A DNA stretch of 64,000 nucleotides from R-RK-3 sp963842775 (GTDB lineage: Bacteria; Pseudomonadota; Alphaproteobacteria; Rhizobiales; Rhodomicrobiaceae), in assembly GCA_963842775.1 (NCBI GenBank), contig CAWJHQ010000011.1, positions 310,001 to 374,000 of the forward strand, read 5' to 3'. Under the pieces are notes generated by a model that was not told where the DNA came from, made no database searches, and saw nothing but the letters and a program-made list of their open reading frames with translations. Position numbers and translations under genes: made by a program. This document shows positions 46,605 to 56,280 of this stretch, in pieces. Position 1 is the stretch's first letter; every line of letters begins with the position of its first letter.

Positions 46605-47867
46605 TCATGGCTGGGCTGTCTTTCCGCCCTTTGGTTTCATGGCGTCCGGCTTGGCTGCCGATGAACTATCGGGCTTCGACGGCAATGGATTTTCAGACTT
46701 CTTGTCGGGTGGCGCGGGCGCAGGTCGGCCTCCAGACGTGGCGGAGTTCCAGAACAAATCCAGATGCTTCGTGATGATTGCGTCGTAGGCGCCGGTATCC
46801 TTCATTCTCGCCAGGGAGGTGTTGATGTAATAGAGCACCGTGCGCGCATGAGGATGCGTCTTGGCAACGATCACGTGCAGGGTTTCGATATTCAGCGGAC
46901 GGCTTGCCGCATGGACGCGGTCGGCCATGCTCATCGCCGCAGCGACGGCCTGGCCGGTAAGTTCCGCGATGACGACAGCGTCGACGGTGCCCTCATCCAG
47001 AAGCCGGAAACATTCCTCCGCCGTCTGCGGCTGCATCAGGGTGATTTTTTGATCCTTCAGCCAATTGCGTCCGTCCTTGTCCAGGTCGTTGGTCGACCAG
47101 CCTTTGGTGCGGCACAGCGTCTTGCCGACGATCTGCTCGTCCTTCTCGAAATTGAAAGCGGAATCATTGCGCACGAACAGTACCGTCACGCTCTCGTAGA
47201 GCGGATCGGAGAAAAAGAACTTCTGGCACTTGTATTGGCTGGCGCTGTCCAGAGCCGCTGGGTTACTGCAATCCGGCTTGTTCCAGGGGATGCCAGCGTC
47301 CAAGGCGCGCGTGATAAGCAGTGGGTTAAGGTGGGCCGCCCAGTCGTTGACCCAGGACACCCGAAAATCGAACCCGCCCTTCGCCTGATCCTTGATCAGA
47401 TTCATCGATGACCGCAGAAGATCGATCAGCAACCCACCTTCTGGCAACGCGCGTCCAGTGAAAGGAGGATAGCCTTCGGCGGTAAGAAATTCGATGTGCT
47501 TGAGCATCGAGGAAAGCTGGAAGGCAGGCTGTGCTGTCGTCGGCCCTGGTGCGGGAGCGGTCTCCACAGCGGCAGGGGTTGCTGGCTTTCCTTGCGGGCC
47601 TATACAGGGGATCTTGATCGCCAGCCCCGGCACAAGCAGCGTTGCATTCTCGCCGAGCCGGTCCTGATTAGCGTAGTAGATGATGCTCCATTGGCTGGCG
47701 CTGCCATAGACAGTGCGAGCAATGTCGGAAAGCGTGTCGCCCTGCTTCAGCACGTAATCGGTGCCACAAGTCTGTGCAGACAGCCGCCCGGATCCGGCAA
47801 GCGCACCGACAGCCAGCAACGCGGCCATTACCAACCTGCCGCATACCCCCTTACGCTTCGCGGTCAT
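46605..47867 (-). CDS. LysM plus family-3 binding-domain envelope protein
   Basis: 420 residues. Signal peptide LVMAALLAVGALAGSG, then one LysM module (about 36-82; DYVLKQGDTLSDIARTVYG, NATLLVPGLAIKIPC), a Pro/Thr-rich linker, and a family-3 binding domain (IEFLTAEGYPPFTGRALPEG). This domain has four cysteines spaced C-x13-C and C-x33-C, identical to the TAXI fusion at 34.4-36.3 kb, and ends AYDAIITKHLDLFW. The tail is lysine/serine/proline-rich. LysM would hold the binding domain on peptidoglycan, which is odd for a transporter subunit and suggests a fixed sensor. ATG 47867 is chosen because the longer frame lacks a signal start. Confidence 0.8.
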   Translation of the reverse strand: MTAKRKGVCGRLVMAALLAVGALAGSGRLSAQTCGTDYVLKQGDTLSDIARTVYGSASQWSIIYYANQDRLGENATLLVPGLAIKIPCIGPQGKPATPAAVETAPAPGPTTAQPAFQLSSMLKHIEFLTAEGYPPFTGRALPEGGLLIDLLRSSMNLIKDQAKGGFDFRVSWVNDWAAHLNPLLITRALDAGIPWNKPDCSNPAALDSASQYKCQKFFFSDPLYESVTVLFVRNDSAFNFEKDEQIVGKTLCRTKGWSTNDLDKDGRNWLKDQKITLMQPQTAEECFRLLDEGTVDAVVIAELTGQAVAAAMSMADRVHAASRPLNIETLHVIVAKTHPHARTVLYYINTSLARMKDTGAYDAIITKHLDLFWNSATSGGRPAPAPPDKKSENPLPSKPDSSSAAKPDAMKPKGGKTAQP

Positions 47868-48218
47868 AATGTGTCGCCTCACACATTCAGGCCTCGGCAT
47901 TACCTGGCAATCCGTAGACGCCAAAACCATACCCCCCAGTGTGCCCGCACCAGATCACTTCCAGCAAATTCAATCGTAACCATATGATTATGGTTTAAAC
48001 TCGCCATCCAAACTATATGTAGCTATTTTCTCGCTCTTCCAACTGATATTCTAAGGACTAGCCCATCGAATTCTTGGAAAGAGTTTAGATTTGACTGGTC
48101 TATTGTTGATATCCAAATTGTGGCAAATAGAAGGCGTCTGCGGGAAGCGAATTGTTGCTATTCCACGGCGCGGAGTTCTGGTCGGAGGAACAATCAGGGC
48201 TTAGCCGGTACGGCGGCG
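47868..48218. other. AT-rich intergenic region upstream of LysM gene
   Basis: 351 bases between same-strand genes. AT-rich at about 47980-48130, probably promoter DNA for the LysM gene. No gene, repeat or terminator could be assigned. Confidence 0.4.
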
Positions 48219-49730
48219 CTATGCCTTCATTGGGCGGAAACGTCCCGCTGCTTGCGACCAAGCCGCCTCGATCAGCGGCCAGAATAACAGTATAATCGCG
48301 AGCGTCGTAATCGAGCCGACCAGACCGTTCGACCAGAACACACGCATATCACCCTCCGCGCCGATCATCGACAGACGAAACGCATCTTCGGCGCGATTGC
48401 CAAGCACAAGCGCCAGAGTAAACGGGGCGAGCGGAATACCTATCTTCTTGAAGACGTAGCCCACGACGCCGAAGACGAGCATCAGCCAGACATCGAACAT
48501 CGAATTTTGGATCGCGTAAGCGCCGATTGCGCAGGATACGACAATCATGGGAGCGATGGCGGCAAACGGAATACGCAGAATCGAGGCAAAGAGCGGCACC
48601 GTTGTCAGCACGATCACCAGTCCAACGACATTGCCGAGATACATGGACGCAATAAGACCCCAGACGAAGTCCTTGTGCTCGACAAACAGCAGCGGGCCGG
48701 GATTGAGCCCCCATACCATCAGGCCGCCCAGCAGAATCGCGGCGGTGCCGGACCCGGGTATGCCGAGAGCCAGCATCGGCAGCAGCGCGGCGGTGCCGGA
48801 TGCATGCGCGGCAGTTTCCGGCGCGAAGACGCCTTCGATTCTGCCCTTGCCGAAGGACTGCTTGTCCTTGGCAAAGCGCTTGGCAAGATTGTACCCCATG
48901 AATGAGGCGGCGATAGCGCCGCCGGGGGTGATTCCAAGCCATGCGCCGATCACCGAAGAGCGCAGCAACGTCGCCCAATAGCGCGGCAGATCTTTCCACA
49001 CGCTCCACACGACACGCAGGCTGATGCGGGCGGCGTGGCCGCGCAGGGCGAGGCGTTCTTCCATCGTCAGCAGGATCTCGCTGATGCCGAACAATCCGAT
49101 CACGGCAACGAGAAAGTTTATGCCGCGCAGCAAATCCTCAAAACCGAACGTCATGCGGAGCGTGCCTGAGACGGTGTCCATGCCCACGCCCGCGAGCAGG
49201 AGACCAAGGGCCATTGAGATAACGATCTTATGCTTGGCTTCGCGACCCAGGCCGACGAAGGAGCAGAATGTCAGCAGATAGACCGCGAAGAATTCCGGCG
49301 GGCCGAATTTGAGCGCGAAGGTTGCGATACCGGGCGCCAGGAACGTGATCAGGAGAACGGCGAACAGCGACCCGATGAAAGACGATGTAAAGGCGGCGGT
49401 GAGAGCCTCGGCGGCTCTGCCCTGCTGCGCCATGGGATAGCCGTCGAATGTCGTGGCGACCGACCACGCCTCTCCGGGAATATTGAACAGGATCGAGGTT
49501 ATCGCGCCGCCAAACAGGGCGCCCCAATAGATGCAGGACAACATGACGATGGCGGACGTTGGGTCCATCGAGAAAGTCAGTGGCAGCAGGATAGCAACGC
49601 CATTGGGACCGCCAAGGCCCGGCAGCACGCCCACGAATATCCCGAGCACGAGCCCGACCATCATGAGCGCCAAGGTTTTCCAGGTCAGAAGCACGGCAAA
49701 GCCGTGGAGGAGCAGACTGAATGCTTCCAT
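48219..49730 (-). CDS. tctA: Tripartite tricarboxylate transporter large permease, TctA
   Basis: 503-residue membrane protein with about 12 helices. Typical TctA segments: GVLPGLGGPNGVAILLPLTF, YWGALFGGAITSILFNIPGE and ATTFDGYPMAQQGRAAEALT near the start, ITPGGAIAASFMGYNLAKRF and LALGIPGSGTAAILLGGLMV in the middle. Third gene of tctC-tctB-tctA on the minus strand, 12 bases after tctB. Carries a carboxylate using the proton gradient. Confidence 0.93.
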   Translation of the reverse strand: MEAFSLLLHGFAVLLTWKTLALMMVGLVLGIFVGVLPGLGGPNGVAILLPLTFSMDPTSAIVMLSCIYWGALFGGAITSILFNIPGEAWSVATTFDGYPMAQQGRAAEALTAAFTSSFIGSLFAVLLITFLAPGIATFALKFGPPEFFAVYLLTFCSFVGLGREAKHKIVISMALGLLLAGVGMDTVSGTLRMTFGFEDLLRGINFLVAVIGLFGISEILLTMEERLALRGHAARISLRVVWSVWKDLPRYWATLLRSSVIGAWLGITPGGAIAASFMGYNLAKRFAKDKQSFGKGRIEGVFAPETAAHASGTAALLPMLALGIPGSGTAAILLGGLMVWGLNPGPLLFVEHKDFVWGLIASMYLGNVVGLVIVLTTVPLFASILRIPFAAIAPMIVVSCAIGAYAIQNSMFDVWLMLVFGVVGYVFKKIGIPLAPFTLALVLGNRAEDAFRLSMIGAEGDMRVFWSNGLVGSITTLAIILLFWPLIEAAWSQAAGRFRPMKA

Positions 49731-49742
49731 GCGAAGTTGCTC

Positions 49743-50285
49743 CTAATAGCCGAAATATGCTTCCAGCGGACCTTTCGGCATGATGACGTCGAAAGCGATC
49801 TGAAAGGTGACGAACATTGCCGCGCTGAAAACCAAGGCGGTCAGCACCGACTTCCAGATCGCAATTCGTCCGATCATCGACATGAAACCGGAGACCAGCA
49901 AAAAGCTCGACACGTAAAGTCCGAGCCAGGCGGTGCCGAGGACAAACAGGAAGGTCGGCACGAGCACCTGCAAGACGCGGCGCAGTTGCGCCCAGGTGAC
50001 GAAACCGTCCCTGGCCTCCTCCCCGGCCGGGAAGCCTGTCACAAATCCATAGATCGCCGCTCCACCGAGGATCACGGAGAGGTAGAATGGCATGTATCCC
50101 GCCTGCGGGCCGGTTGCTTCCCATGACATGCCAGTTCGCCAATTATCGTAGGCAAGCAGAATGGCGAGCGCGAGAAGCATGAGCATCACCGCGCCGTTGA
50201 CAACGCGGTTGCTTGTCACCGCAGGTGAATCTGCCTCGGGGGCCGTCGGATCCTCAACGACGATCTCGATATTGGATTTGTCCAT
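49743..50285 (-). CDS. tctB: Tripartite tricarboxylate transporter small permease, TctB
   Basis: 180-residue four-helix membrane protein with an unusually long acidic N-terminus (IVVEDPTAPEADSPAVTSNR), then GAVMLMLLALAILLAYDN, AGYMPFYLSVILGGAAIYGF and closing MFVTFQIAFDVIMPKGPLEA. The Met at 50285 is used; the frame extends to 50342 without support. Confidence 0.9.
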   Translation of the reverse strand: MDKSNIEIVVEDPTAPEADSPAVTSNRVVNGAVMLMLLALAILLAYDNWRTGMSWEATGPQAGYMPFYLSVILGGAAIYGFVTGFPAGEEARDGFVTWAQLRRVLQVLVPTFLFVLGTAWLGLYVSSFLLVSGFMSMIGRIAIWKSVLTALVFSAAMFVTFQIAFDVIMPKGPLEAYFGY

Positions 50286-50378
50286 GACGCTGGTCCTTGA
50301 TCGTCTGCGTTCTTCACTGGGAAGAGCGCGGCTCATTCCCATTGTGGAGGATGGGAGGTTGAGCCGCGGAAGGGCGAG

Positions 50379-51371
50379 CTACTTCGCGACGAAGCCTGCT
50401 TCCGTCATGAGGCCTTTGTTGAGGGTGTCGTCTTCCTCCAGAAACTTGAGCATGTCGTTGCCGCTAAGGAAGATCGGCTTGAGCGCCTGCTTCTCCATAT
50501 ATTCCTTGAATTCGGTCGTCTCGCTCAGCTTCTTGAAGAGATCGACGTAGAAGGCCGTCTCGTCCGCCGTCACTTTGCCGGGCAAGAACATGGCGCGCAG
50601 CATCAGATATTGAATGTCGAGACCTTCTTCCTTGCAGGTGGGAATGTCGTTCCACGACATATCGCCCGCGACTTTCGTCTTGTAGGCGATGCGCTCCTTG
50701 TCGAAGACGCAGAGGGGCCGGACTTGGCCCGCGCGCCAGACCTCTAGATTTTCCGACGGATTATTAACGTTGGACGCCGTGTGATCGCCGACGAGTTGGG
50801 TAGCGGCTTCACCGCCGGATTTATAGGGGAGATAGGAAAATTTGGCGCCTGTCCGCTTCTCCATGAACACGGTGAGTACGTGATCTTCGCGTTTCGAACC
50901 GGTGCCGCCCATCTTGAAAGGGGAAGCCGACGCTTTTGCCGCTTCGATAAACTCCTTCACGTTCTTGTAGGGTTTCTGCGCATTGGCCCAGAGTGCGAAC
51001 TGATCCATGGCGACAACCGCAACCGGCGTCAGGTCGCGCCAGTTGAATGGTATATTCGCCGAGAGCGGCAGCATGTAGATCAGGGAATAAGCGATGAGAA
51101 CCTTGTTCGCGTCGCCATCGCTGCCCTTCATGTACATCAAAGCTTCTGCTCCCGAGGCGCCTCCTTTCAGCGACACTACGACTGGTTGTTTTATCAAATT
51201 ATTCTTCTGGATGGCCGCCTGCATCATCCGCGCCATCTGATCGGAAGCGCCGCCCGCGCCGGCGGCAACAACGATTTCGACGGTTTTTGTAGGCTCCCAG
51301 GCATTGGCGCCCGTCGAGGCGCCAAGCAGGAGCGCTGCGGCGGAGACGGTGGCTTTCAAGAGTTTTGACAT
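50379..51371 (-). CDS. tctC: Tripartite tricarboxylate transporter binding protein, TctC
   Basis: 330-residue periplasmic protein of the Bug/TctC family. Signal peptide LKATVSAAALLLGASTGANA; then TVEIVVAAGAGGASDQMARM, LKGGASGAEALMYMKGSDGD, and FSYLPYKSGGEAATQLVGDH with the carboxylate-binding loop. First gene of the operon; the class V aminotransferase lies 114 bases upstream on the same strand. Confidence 0.92.
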   Translation of the reverse strand: MSKLLKATVSAAALLLGASTGANAWEPTKTVEIVVAAGAGGASDQMARMMQAAIQKNNLIKQPVVVSLKGGASGAEALMYMKGSDGDANKVLIAYSLIYMLPLSANIPFNWRDLTPVAVVAMDQFALWANAQKPYKNVKEFIEAAKASASPFKMGGTGSKREDHVLTVFMEKRTGAKFSYLPYKSGGEAATQLVGDHTASNVNNPSENLEVWRAGQVRPLCVFDKERIAYKTKVAGDMSWNDIPTCKEEGLDIQYLMLRAMFLPGKVTADETAFYVDLFKKLSETTEFKEYMEKQALKPIFLSGNDMLKFLEEDDTLNKGLMTEAGFVAK

Positions 51372-51485
51372 GTGCTTTTGCTTTCCTCCCTAAGTGTGCG
51401 CCTGCCGGTGTTCCGGCTTCGGCGTCGATCGTGCCTTCCTTGCGGAAAGCCCGTGCAATGGCTGCTGTAATGGAGCAGCCGCGCT

Positions 51486-52703
51486 TCAGAGCGCGGAGGC
51501 CATAAATGCCTCCTCGCCCGTAAGAACCTTCATCGCGGCGAGCACGCCGCCGGATTGATGCGGCACCTTCGCCAGGGCAAGCCCCATTTCGATGCCGGAG
51601 AGTGTCCCCATCAGCATCAATTCGTTGAAATGGCCGAGATGGCCGATGCGGAAAACCTTTCCCTTGATTTTCGACAGTCCGGCGCCGAGCGACATGTCGA
51701 AATTGGCAAGCACCACATCGCGAAACCGGTCGGCATCGTGGCCGTCGGGCATGAGCACCGCCGTCAGAACCGGCGAATATTCATCCGGGTTCTGGCACAG
51801 GATTTCAAGGCCCCAGCCGCGCACGGCGGCGCGCGCGGCGGCTGCCAGCTTCAGGTGGCGGGCGAACACATGCTCCAGCCCTTCCTCCTGCAGCATGGCG
51901 AGCGCTTCCTTCAGGCCGTAAAGCAGATTGGTGGCCGGCGTATACGGCCAGCCGCCATGCTCGTTCTGCCGGATGATCTCGTGCCAGTCCCAATAGGAGC
52001 GCGGCGCCGGATTGGCCTTGGCCGCCGCGAGCGCCTTGTCCGACACGGCGTTGAAGCCGAGCCCGGGCGGCAGCATCAGGCCTTTTTGCGAGCAGGACAC
52101 GGTGACGTCCACGCCCCAGCCATCGTGCTGATAGTCGATCGAGCCGAGCGAGGAGATCGTATCCACCAGAAGCAGGGCCGGGTGGTTCGCCCGGTCCATC
52201 GCCTCGCGGATCTGGCGGATGCGGCTGGTGACGCCGGTGGAGGTTTCATTATGCACCACCATCACCGCCTTGATGCTGTGCGGGCGGTCGGCGGCGAGCC
52301 GGGCCTCGATCGCCTCGGGCGGCGCGCCCCGGCGCCAGTCGCCGGCAAGAAAATCCACCTCAAGCCCGAATTTTTCGGCCAGCGCCTTCCACAGCGCGGC
52401 GAAATGGCCGGTTTCGGCCATCAGCACTTTATCGCCGGCGGCCAGCGTGTTGACGATCGCGGCTTCCCAGGCCCCGGTGCCCGAGGACGGATAGATCACC
52501 ACCGGATTGCGGGTGCCGAACACCGCCTTGCAGCCTTCGAGGACCTCCAGGCCGAGCTGCGCAAATTCCGGTCCGCGATGATCGATGGTGGGCATGTCCA
52601 TCGCGCGCAGAACGCGATCCGGAACGTTGGTCGGCCCCGGGATCTGCAGGAAATGCTTGCCGGTATGAAGCGGCGCGCGATTGCCTGTGGCTCGTTTTTG
52701 CAT
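51486..52703 (-). CDS. Class V aminotransferase (serine/alanine-glyoxylate type)
   Basis: 405-residue cytoplasmic PLP enzyme. FLQIPGPTNVPDRVLRAMDM is the standard opening; PSSGTGAWEAAIVNTLAAGD and LLVDTISSLGSIDYQHDGWG bind cofactor, and Lys207 in SCSQKGLMLPPG is the Schiff-base lysine. The C-terminus IGHLGHFNELMLMGTLSGIE is typical of serine-glyoxylate and 2-aminoethylphosphonate-pyruvate relatives. AGGA precedes the ATG. Transcribed toward tctCBA, so it may process the same substrate. The amino donor is uncertain. Confidence 0.9.
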   Translation of the reverse strand: MQKRATGNRAPLHTGKHFLQIPGPTNVPDRVLRAMDMPTIDHRGPEFAQLGLEVLEGCKAVFGTRNPVVIYPSSGTGAWEAAIVNTLAAGDKVLMAETGHFAALWKALAEKFGLEVDFLAGDWRRGAPPEAIEARLAADRPHSIKAVMVVHNETSTGVTSRIRQIREAMDRANHPALLLVDTISSLGSIDYQHDGWGVDVTVSCSQKGLMLPPGLGFNAVSDKALAAAKANPAPRSYWDWHEIIRQNEHGGWPYTPATNLLYGLKEALAMLQEEGLEHVFARHLKLAAAARAAVRGWGLEILCQNPDEYSPVLTAVLMPDGHDADRFRDVVLANFDMSLGAGLSKIKGKVFRIGHLGHFNELMLMGTLSGIEMGLALAKVPHQSGGVLAAMKVLTGEEAFMASAL

Positions 52704-53282
52704 TCAGAACGTTCCTCGTTATGCTGATAATGCATCCAGAAAACAGTCTCCTACAAGCTCAAAATCGCGTAAGTTCGATGCGATGCGCAAATCCGGTTAT
52801 GCCGAGGACGAACCACGTTGAATAACCTCATGTGGGCCAGGGCTCTTAGCCCTGTCGAGGACGAGCCTGTAGTCGGGGTTCGCGACATGTAAGTTTTGAA
52901 TGCAAAACATGGGAAAGCCATCCGCAACGCGAATGCAGAGAGGACACCAGCTTTAAAGCCTTTGCATCGCCAATATCACGAAAGAAGGCCGCCCGCGACA
53001 TCAACTCCATCACGTCAAGCGTGAGCGCGGCATAGCATTGGTTGCAAAGTGTTTTTGCGGTGTCGTCGGCCATCACACAAACGAGGCGTGACCTCGTCCC
53101 TGGCCGCGACCGCGATGCTGAGTATCTCCTGGCCGAGCACGGCGCCGTTCAATATCCTTACAACTTGCTCGAAACCCTGCCGGAGCGCCTGAGGCGCCGG
53201 ATTGGGAAATTTGTGGTCGAGCGGACGGCTGTCCTTGATGCCATCGGCTGCTCGGCCAACAAACGAAATATTGGGAGGAATG
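52704..53282. other. Intergenic region before FAD-linked oxidase
   Basis: 579 bases between divergent genes. A minus-strand 76-codon frame (52846-53076) and a plus-strand 94-codon frame (53042-53323) overlap; the latter reads partly protein-like (LLETLPERLRRRIGKFVV) but runs into the next gene in a different frame. Neither was accepted. Possibly a decayed gene. Confidence 0.4.
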
Positions 53283-54914
53283 ATGAACGCAGCGCGGCTG
53301 AAACATTACGGCTGGGGCCGTGAAGGGGAGGGCATGACTCCGCAGGAGCAGGAGTTCATCCTCGGCCTCTATAGGATGAGATTTGGTTGCGGGGCTTTCG
53401 CAACCGTCGCACTCCCCCGCCTGGAGGACATCGCGCTCCGCGAGCCGCGCATTGCACCGCCCGCGTCGCTGTCCGCCTTCTGTACGAGCGAACGCTACGA
53501 CCGGGTCGCACATGCATACGGCAAGTCTTATCCCGATTACGTCCGGGGGATGCTCGGCGATTACACGCACGCGCCGGATGTTGTGGCCTATCCTCACAAT
53601 GAGGCTGAGATCTCTGCGATCATGGACTGGGCCGGAAGCGTCGGGGCGTCTCTCACCCCGTTCGGCGGAGGATCAAGTGTTTGTGGCGGCGTTGAGCATC
53701 GTGTCGACGAACAGCGCTATAAGGCCGCTGTCACGCTCGACATGCGCAATCTCGGAAAGGTCATCGAGGTGGACGCGATTTCCCGGGCGGCGCTGATCGA
53801 GGGCGGCGCCTATGGCCCCGGGCTCGAAAGCCAGCTCAAACCCCATGGGCTGACGCTGCGGCATTTTCCGCAGAGCTTCGAATATTCAACGCTCGGTGGC
53901 TGGATTGCGACGCGCTCCGGCGGCCATTTCGCTACCCTCTACACCCATATCGACGATTTGGTCGAAAGCCTGAGCGTCATCACGCCGGCGGGCAGGCTTG
54001 AGACGCGCCGTCTGCCGGGTTCCGGGGCAGGGCCGAGCCCAGACCGTATGTTCACCGGCTCGGAGGGAACACTCGGCGTGATCTCGCGGGCCTGGATGCG
54101 CCTTCAGTCTCGCCCGAAATTTCGCGCCGGCACATCCGTGCGTTTTAATACCTTCTTCGCTGCAGCTCGCGCCGTTCGCGCGATCGCGCAGGCGGGACTC
54201 TACCCGTCGAATTGCCGTATCCTCGATCCGAACGAAGCGCGCAACACCGGCGCCGCTGACGGCAGCGCGGCGATCATGGTGCTGGCTTTCGAATCCGGCG
54301 ATCATGCACCGGACGCCTGGATGGTGCGCGCCCTCGAATGCTGCGCCGATCATGGCGGCATCCCGGAGGCCTCGAAATCCAGCGACGCGCATCGCGAAGG
54401 GGCGGCCGGCGCATGGCGCGATGCCTTTATCCGCATGCCCTACGCGCGCGAGTTCACGGTTCCGGCAGGGATCATTAACGACACCTTCGAGACCTCGATC
54501 ACATGGGAGCGTTTCGAGAATTTCCACGACGATGTGAAAGCCGCGACCGAGCGGGCGATCGAGAGCGCGACCGGCGTCAAGGGCGAGGTCACCTGCCGTT
54601 TCACCCATGTCTATCCAGACGGACCGGCGCCTTATTTTACATTCCATGCGCTCGGCCGCCATGGTGTGTTGCTCGAACAATGGCAGGCAATCAAGGACGC
54701 AGCGAGCGACGCTTTGATCGCGGCGGGCGGAACGATCACCCATCACCACGCCGTCGGACGCGACCATCGCCAATGGTACGACCGTCAACGCCCGGAATTG
54801 TTCGCCGTGGCGCTGCGGGCAGCCAAACAGGCACTCGATCCAACAGGCATGCTCAATCCGGGTGTACTGATCGATCCTGGCCCGTCGGCACATCCCACAG
54901 TTTTGGCGCTTTAG
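53283..54914 (+). CDS. FAD-linked oxidase (alkyl-DHAP synthase-like)
   Basis: 543-residue FAD-binding oxidoreductase with vanillyl-alcohol-oxidase fold. Residues about 100-270 are the FAD-binding half: APDVVAYPHNEAEISAIMDW, LTPFGGGSSVCGGVEH and FPQSFEYSTLGGWIATRSGG. The C-terminal half ends with THHHAVGRDHRQWYDRQ, the histidine-rich active-site loop of alkyldihydroxyacetonephosphate synthase-type enzymes, then LDPTGMLNPGVL as in glycolate/lactate oxidase subunits. GGGAGG lies just upstream of ATG 53283 (53280 is too close). It precedes the second tctCBA operon and likely oxidises a hydroxy-acid. Confidence 0.88.
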   Translation: MNAARLKHYGWGREGEGMTPQEQEFILGLYRMRFGCGAFATVALPRLEDIALREPRIAPPASLSAFCTSERYDRVAHAYGKSYPDYVRGMLGDYTHAPDVVAYPHNEAEISAIMDWAGSVGASLTPFGGGSSVCGGVEHRVDEQRYKAAVTLDMRNLGKVIEVDAISRAALIEGGAYGPGLESQLKPHGLTLRHFPQSFEYSTLGGWIATRSGGHFATLYTHIDDLVESLSVITPAGRLETRRLPGSGAGPSPDRMFTGSEGTLGVISRAWMRLQSRPKFRAGTSVRFNTFFAAARAVRAIAQAGLYPSNCRILDPNEARNTGAADGSAAIMVLAFESGDHAPDAWMVRALECCADHGGIPEASKSSDAHREGAAGAWRDAFIRMPYAREFTVPAGIINDTFETSITWERFENFHDDVKAATERAIESATGVKGEVTCRFTHVYPDGPAPYFTFHALGRHGVLLEQWQAIKDAASDALIAAGGTITHHHAVGRDHRQWYDRQRPELFAVALRAAKQALDPTGMLNPGVLIDPGPSAHPTVLAL

Positions 54915-55310
54915 TAGTCTGAGGGAGTGACCGCCAGCCATCGGGTCGGAGAAAGGAGACGGAGCTTACTGGGGCCAAATGGCCGTCGATACTCCGCAGT
55001 GGCCCACCTCGCGGCTGCGTTGACGGAAAGCGGTAGTTGCTCGATCCCGAGGCTACCGACGATGGGCGCACAAATCTTTATCCTCGGGAATGAGAACCTC
55101 CGGCCGCGTTGCACGGTATAATCGAGGGCCGAGGGCGCACCAGGAATTACCACTTGGCGCGATAGCGGTTCTGGGGCGATTATCGAACGGCATATTCTTC
55201 ACAGCGCATCGCAAGTTCGCATGTCAGAAAACAGCCGAACAGACATCTGCCGGGAGATCGACAGACCCTCGAGAATAATAGCCGACATCGGTAAGACAGG
55301 GAGGAAAGAG
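54915..55310. other. Intergenic region before second tct operon
   Basis: 396 bases without a supported gene; small reading frames on both strands look random. Probably contains the promoter of the tctC operon. GGAGG for tctC is at its end. Confidence 0.4.
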
Positions 55311-56280
55311 ATGCGCCGACATTTCTGGGCGATCATTTTGGCGTGTTGCACTGCGGTCAATTGGTTAGGTGGCCCGGCCGCCGCTCAGACCGTGACGTAT
55401 CCTCAAAAGAATGTCACCCTCGTGACCCATTCCAGCCCTGGCGGCGGGAGCGACGTGTTTCTGCGCGAACTGGTCAAGCATCTCGGGCCGGTGATGGGTG
55501 TGAATTTCGCGATCGACAATGTGCGCGGCGGCTCTGGGGCAAAGGCCGTGGCGCATGTCGCGAAGGCCCCGTCCGACGGCACGATGCTCTATGCCACGAC
55601 GCCCACCTACATCCAGACGACGCTGCTGTCCAAACCCGAGCTGGGCTATACGGATCTCGATCCGATCGCCATCGTCTTCTTCGATCCCGAGATCCTCTAC
55701 ACCCGCGCGGACGCGCCATGGAAGGACCTCAAGGAGGTCGTCGATTACGCCAAGGCCAATCCGGGCAAGGCGCGCTGGGGCGCCGCGAACCCTGCCTCGC
55801 TGGAACGCATTTCGCTGGAGCGGCTGTCGCGGCTGCAGGGCCTGAAGGTGCCGGTCGTCTCGCATGAGGGCGGCGCCGATCTGATGATCAACGTGCTGAA
55901 TGGCACGCTCGACATGGGCGTCGGTGAAATGCAGGAGATCCGCGCGCAGCTCGATGCGGGCAAGATCCGTCTGCTCGGCACGCTGACCGATGCGCGTCTC
56001 GCCAATTTCCCCGATCTGCAGACGGCCAAGGAGCAGGGCTTCAATATCGTGGTGCGCAAGTTCCGTGGGTCTGGCCGGGCCGAAGGGCATTCCGGACGAT
56101 GTCGCCGAAGCCTGGCGCAAAGCACTCGATATCGTGGTCGCCAGCCCCGCCTATCAGGCGCAGATCGCCCAGGAGAGCCTTATCGTTTCCGTGATGGGAC
56201 GGGAGGAGGCGCGCAAATTCACCACGGAGTTCGCTGAGGACGTCGCCGGCTCGCTGAAGGAGTTGGGGGTGGTGAAATGA
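55311..56280 (+). pseudogene. TctC-family binding protein (second copy), frameshifted
   Basis: Bug/TctC periplasmic binding protein of about 322 residues when corrected. Signal peptide FWAIILACCTAVNWLGGPAA; then YPQKNVTLVTHSSPGGGSDV, GGSGAKAVAHVAKAPSDGTM and VPVVSHEGGADLMINVLNGT. At the GGG run 56067-56069 an extra G shifts the frame; the other frame gives GLAGPKGIPDDVAEAWRKAL and ends SLKELGVVK at TGA 56278-56280. GGAGG lies eight bases before ATG 55311. The stop overlaps the start of the next gene (ATGA). Confidence 0.87.

Noticed and set aside
51555..52727. 390-codon plus-strand frame opposite the aminotransferase
   Set aside because: Antisense shadow; the minus strand has the PLP lysine and full family pattern.
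52846..53076. 76-codon minus-strand frame between aminotransferase and oxidase
   Set aside because: No ribosome site or recognisable domain.
53042..53323. 94-codon plus-strand frame ahead of the FAD-linked oxidase
   Set aside because: Parts look protein-like, but it overlaps the oxidase start in another frame and no family was recognised.
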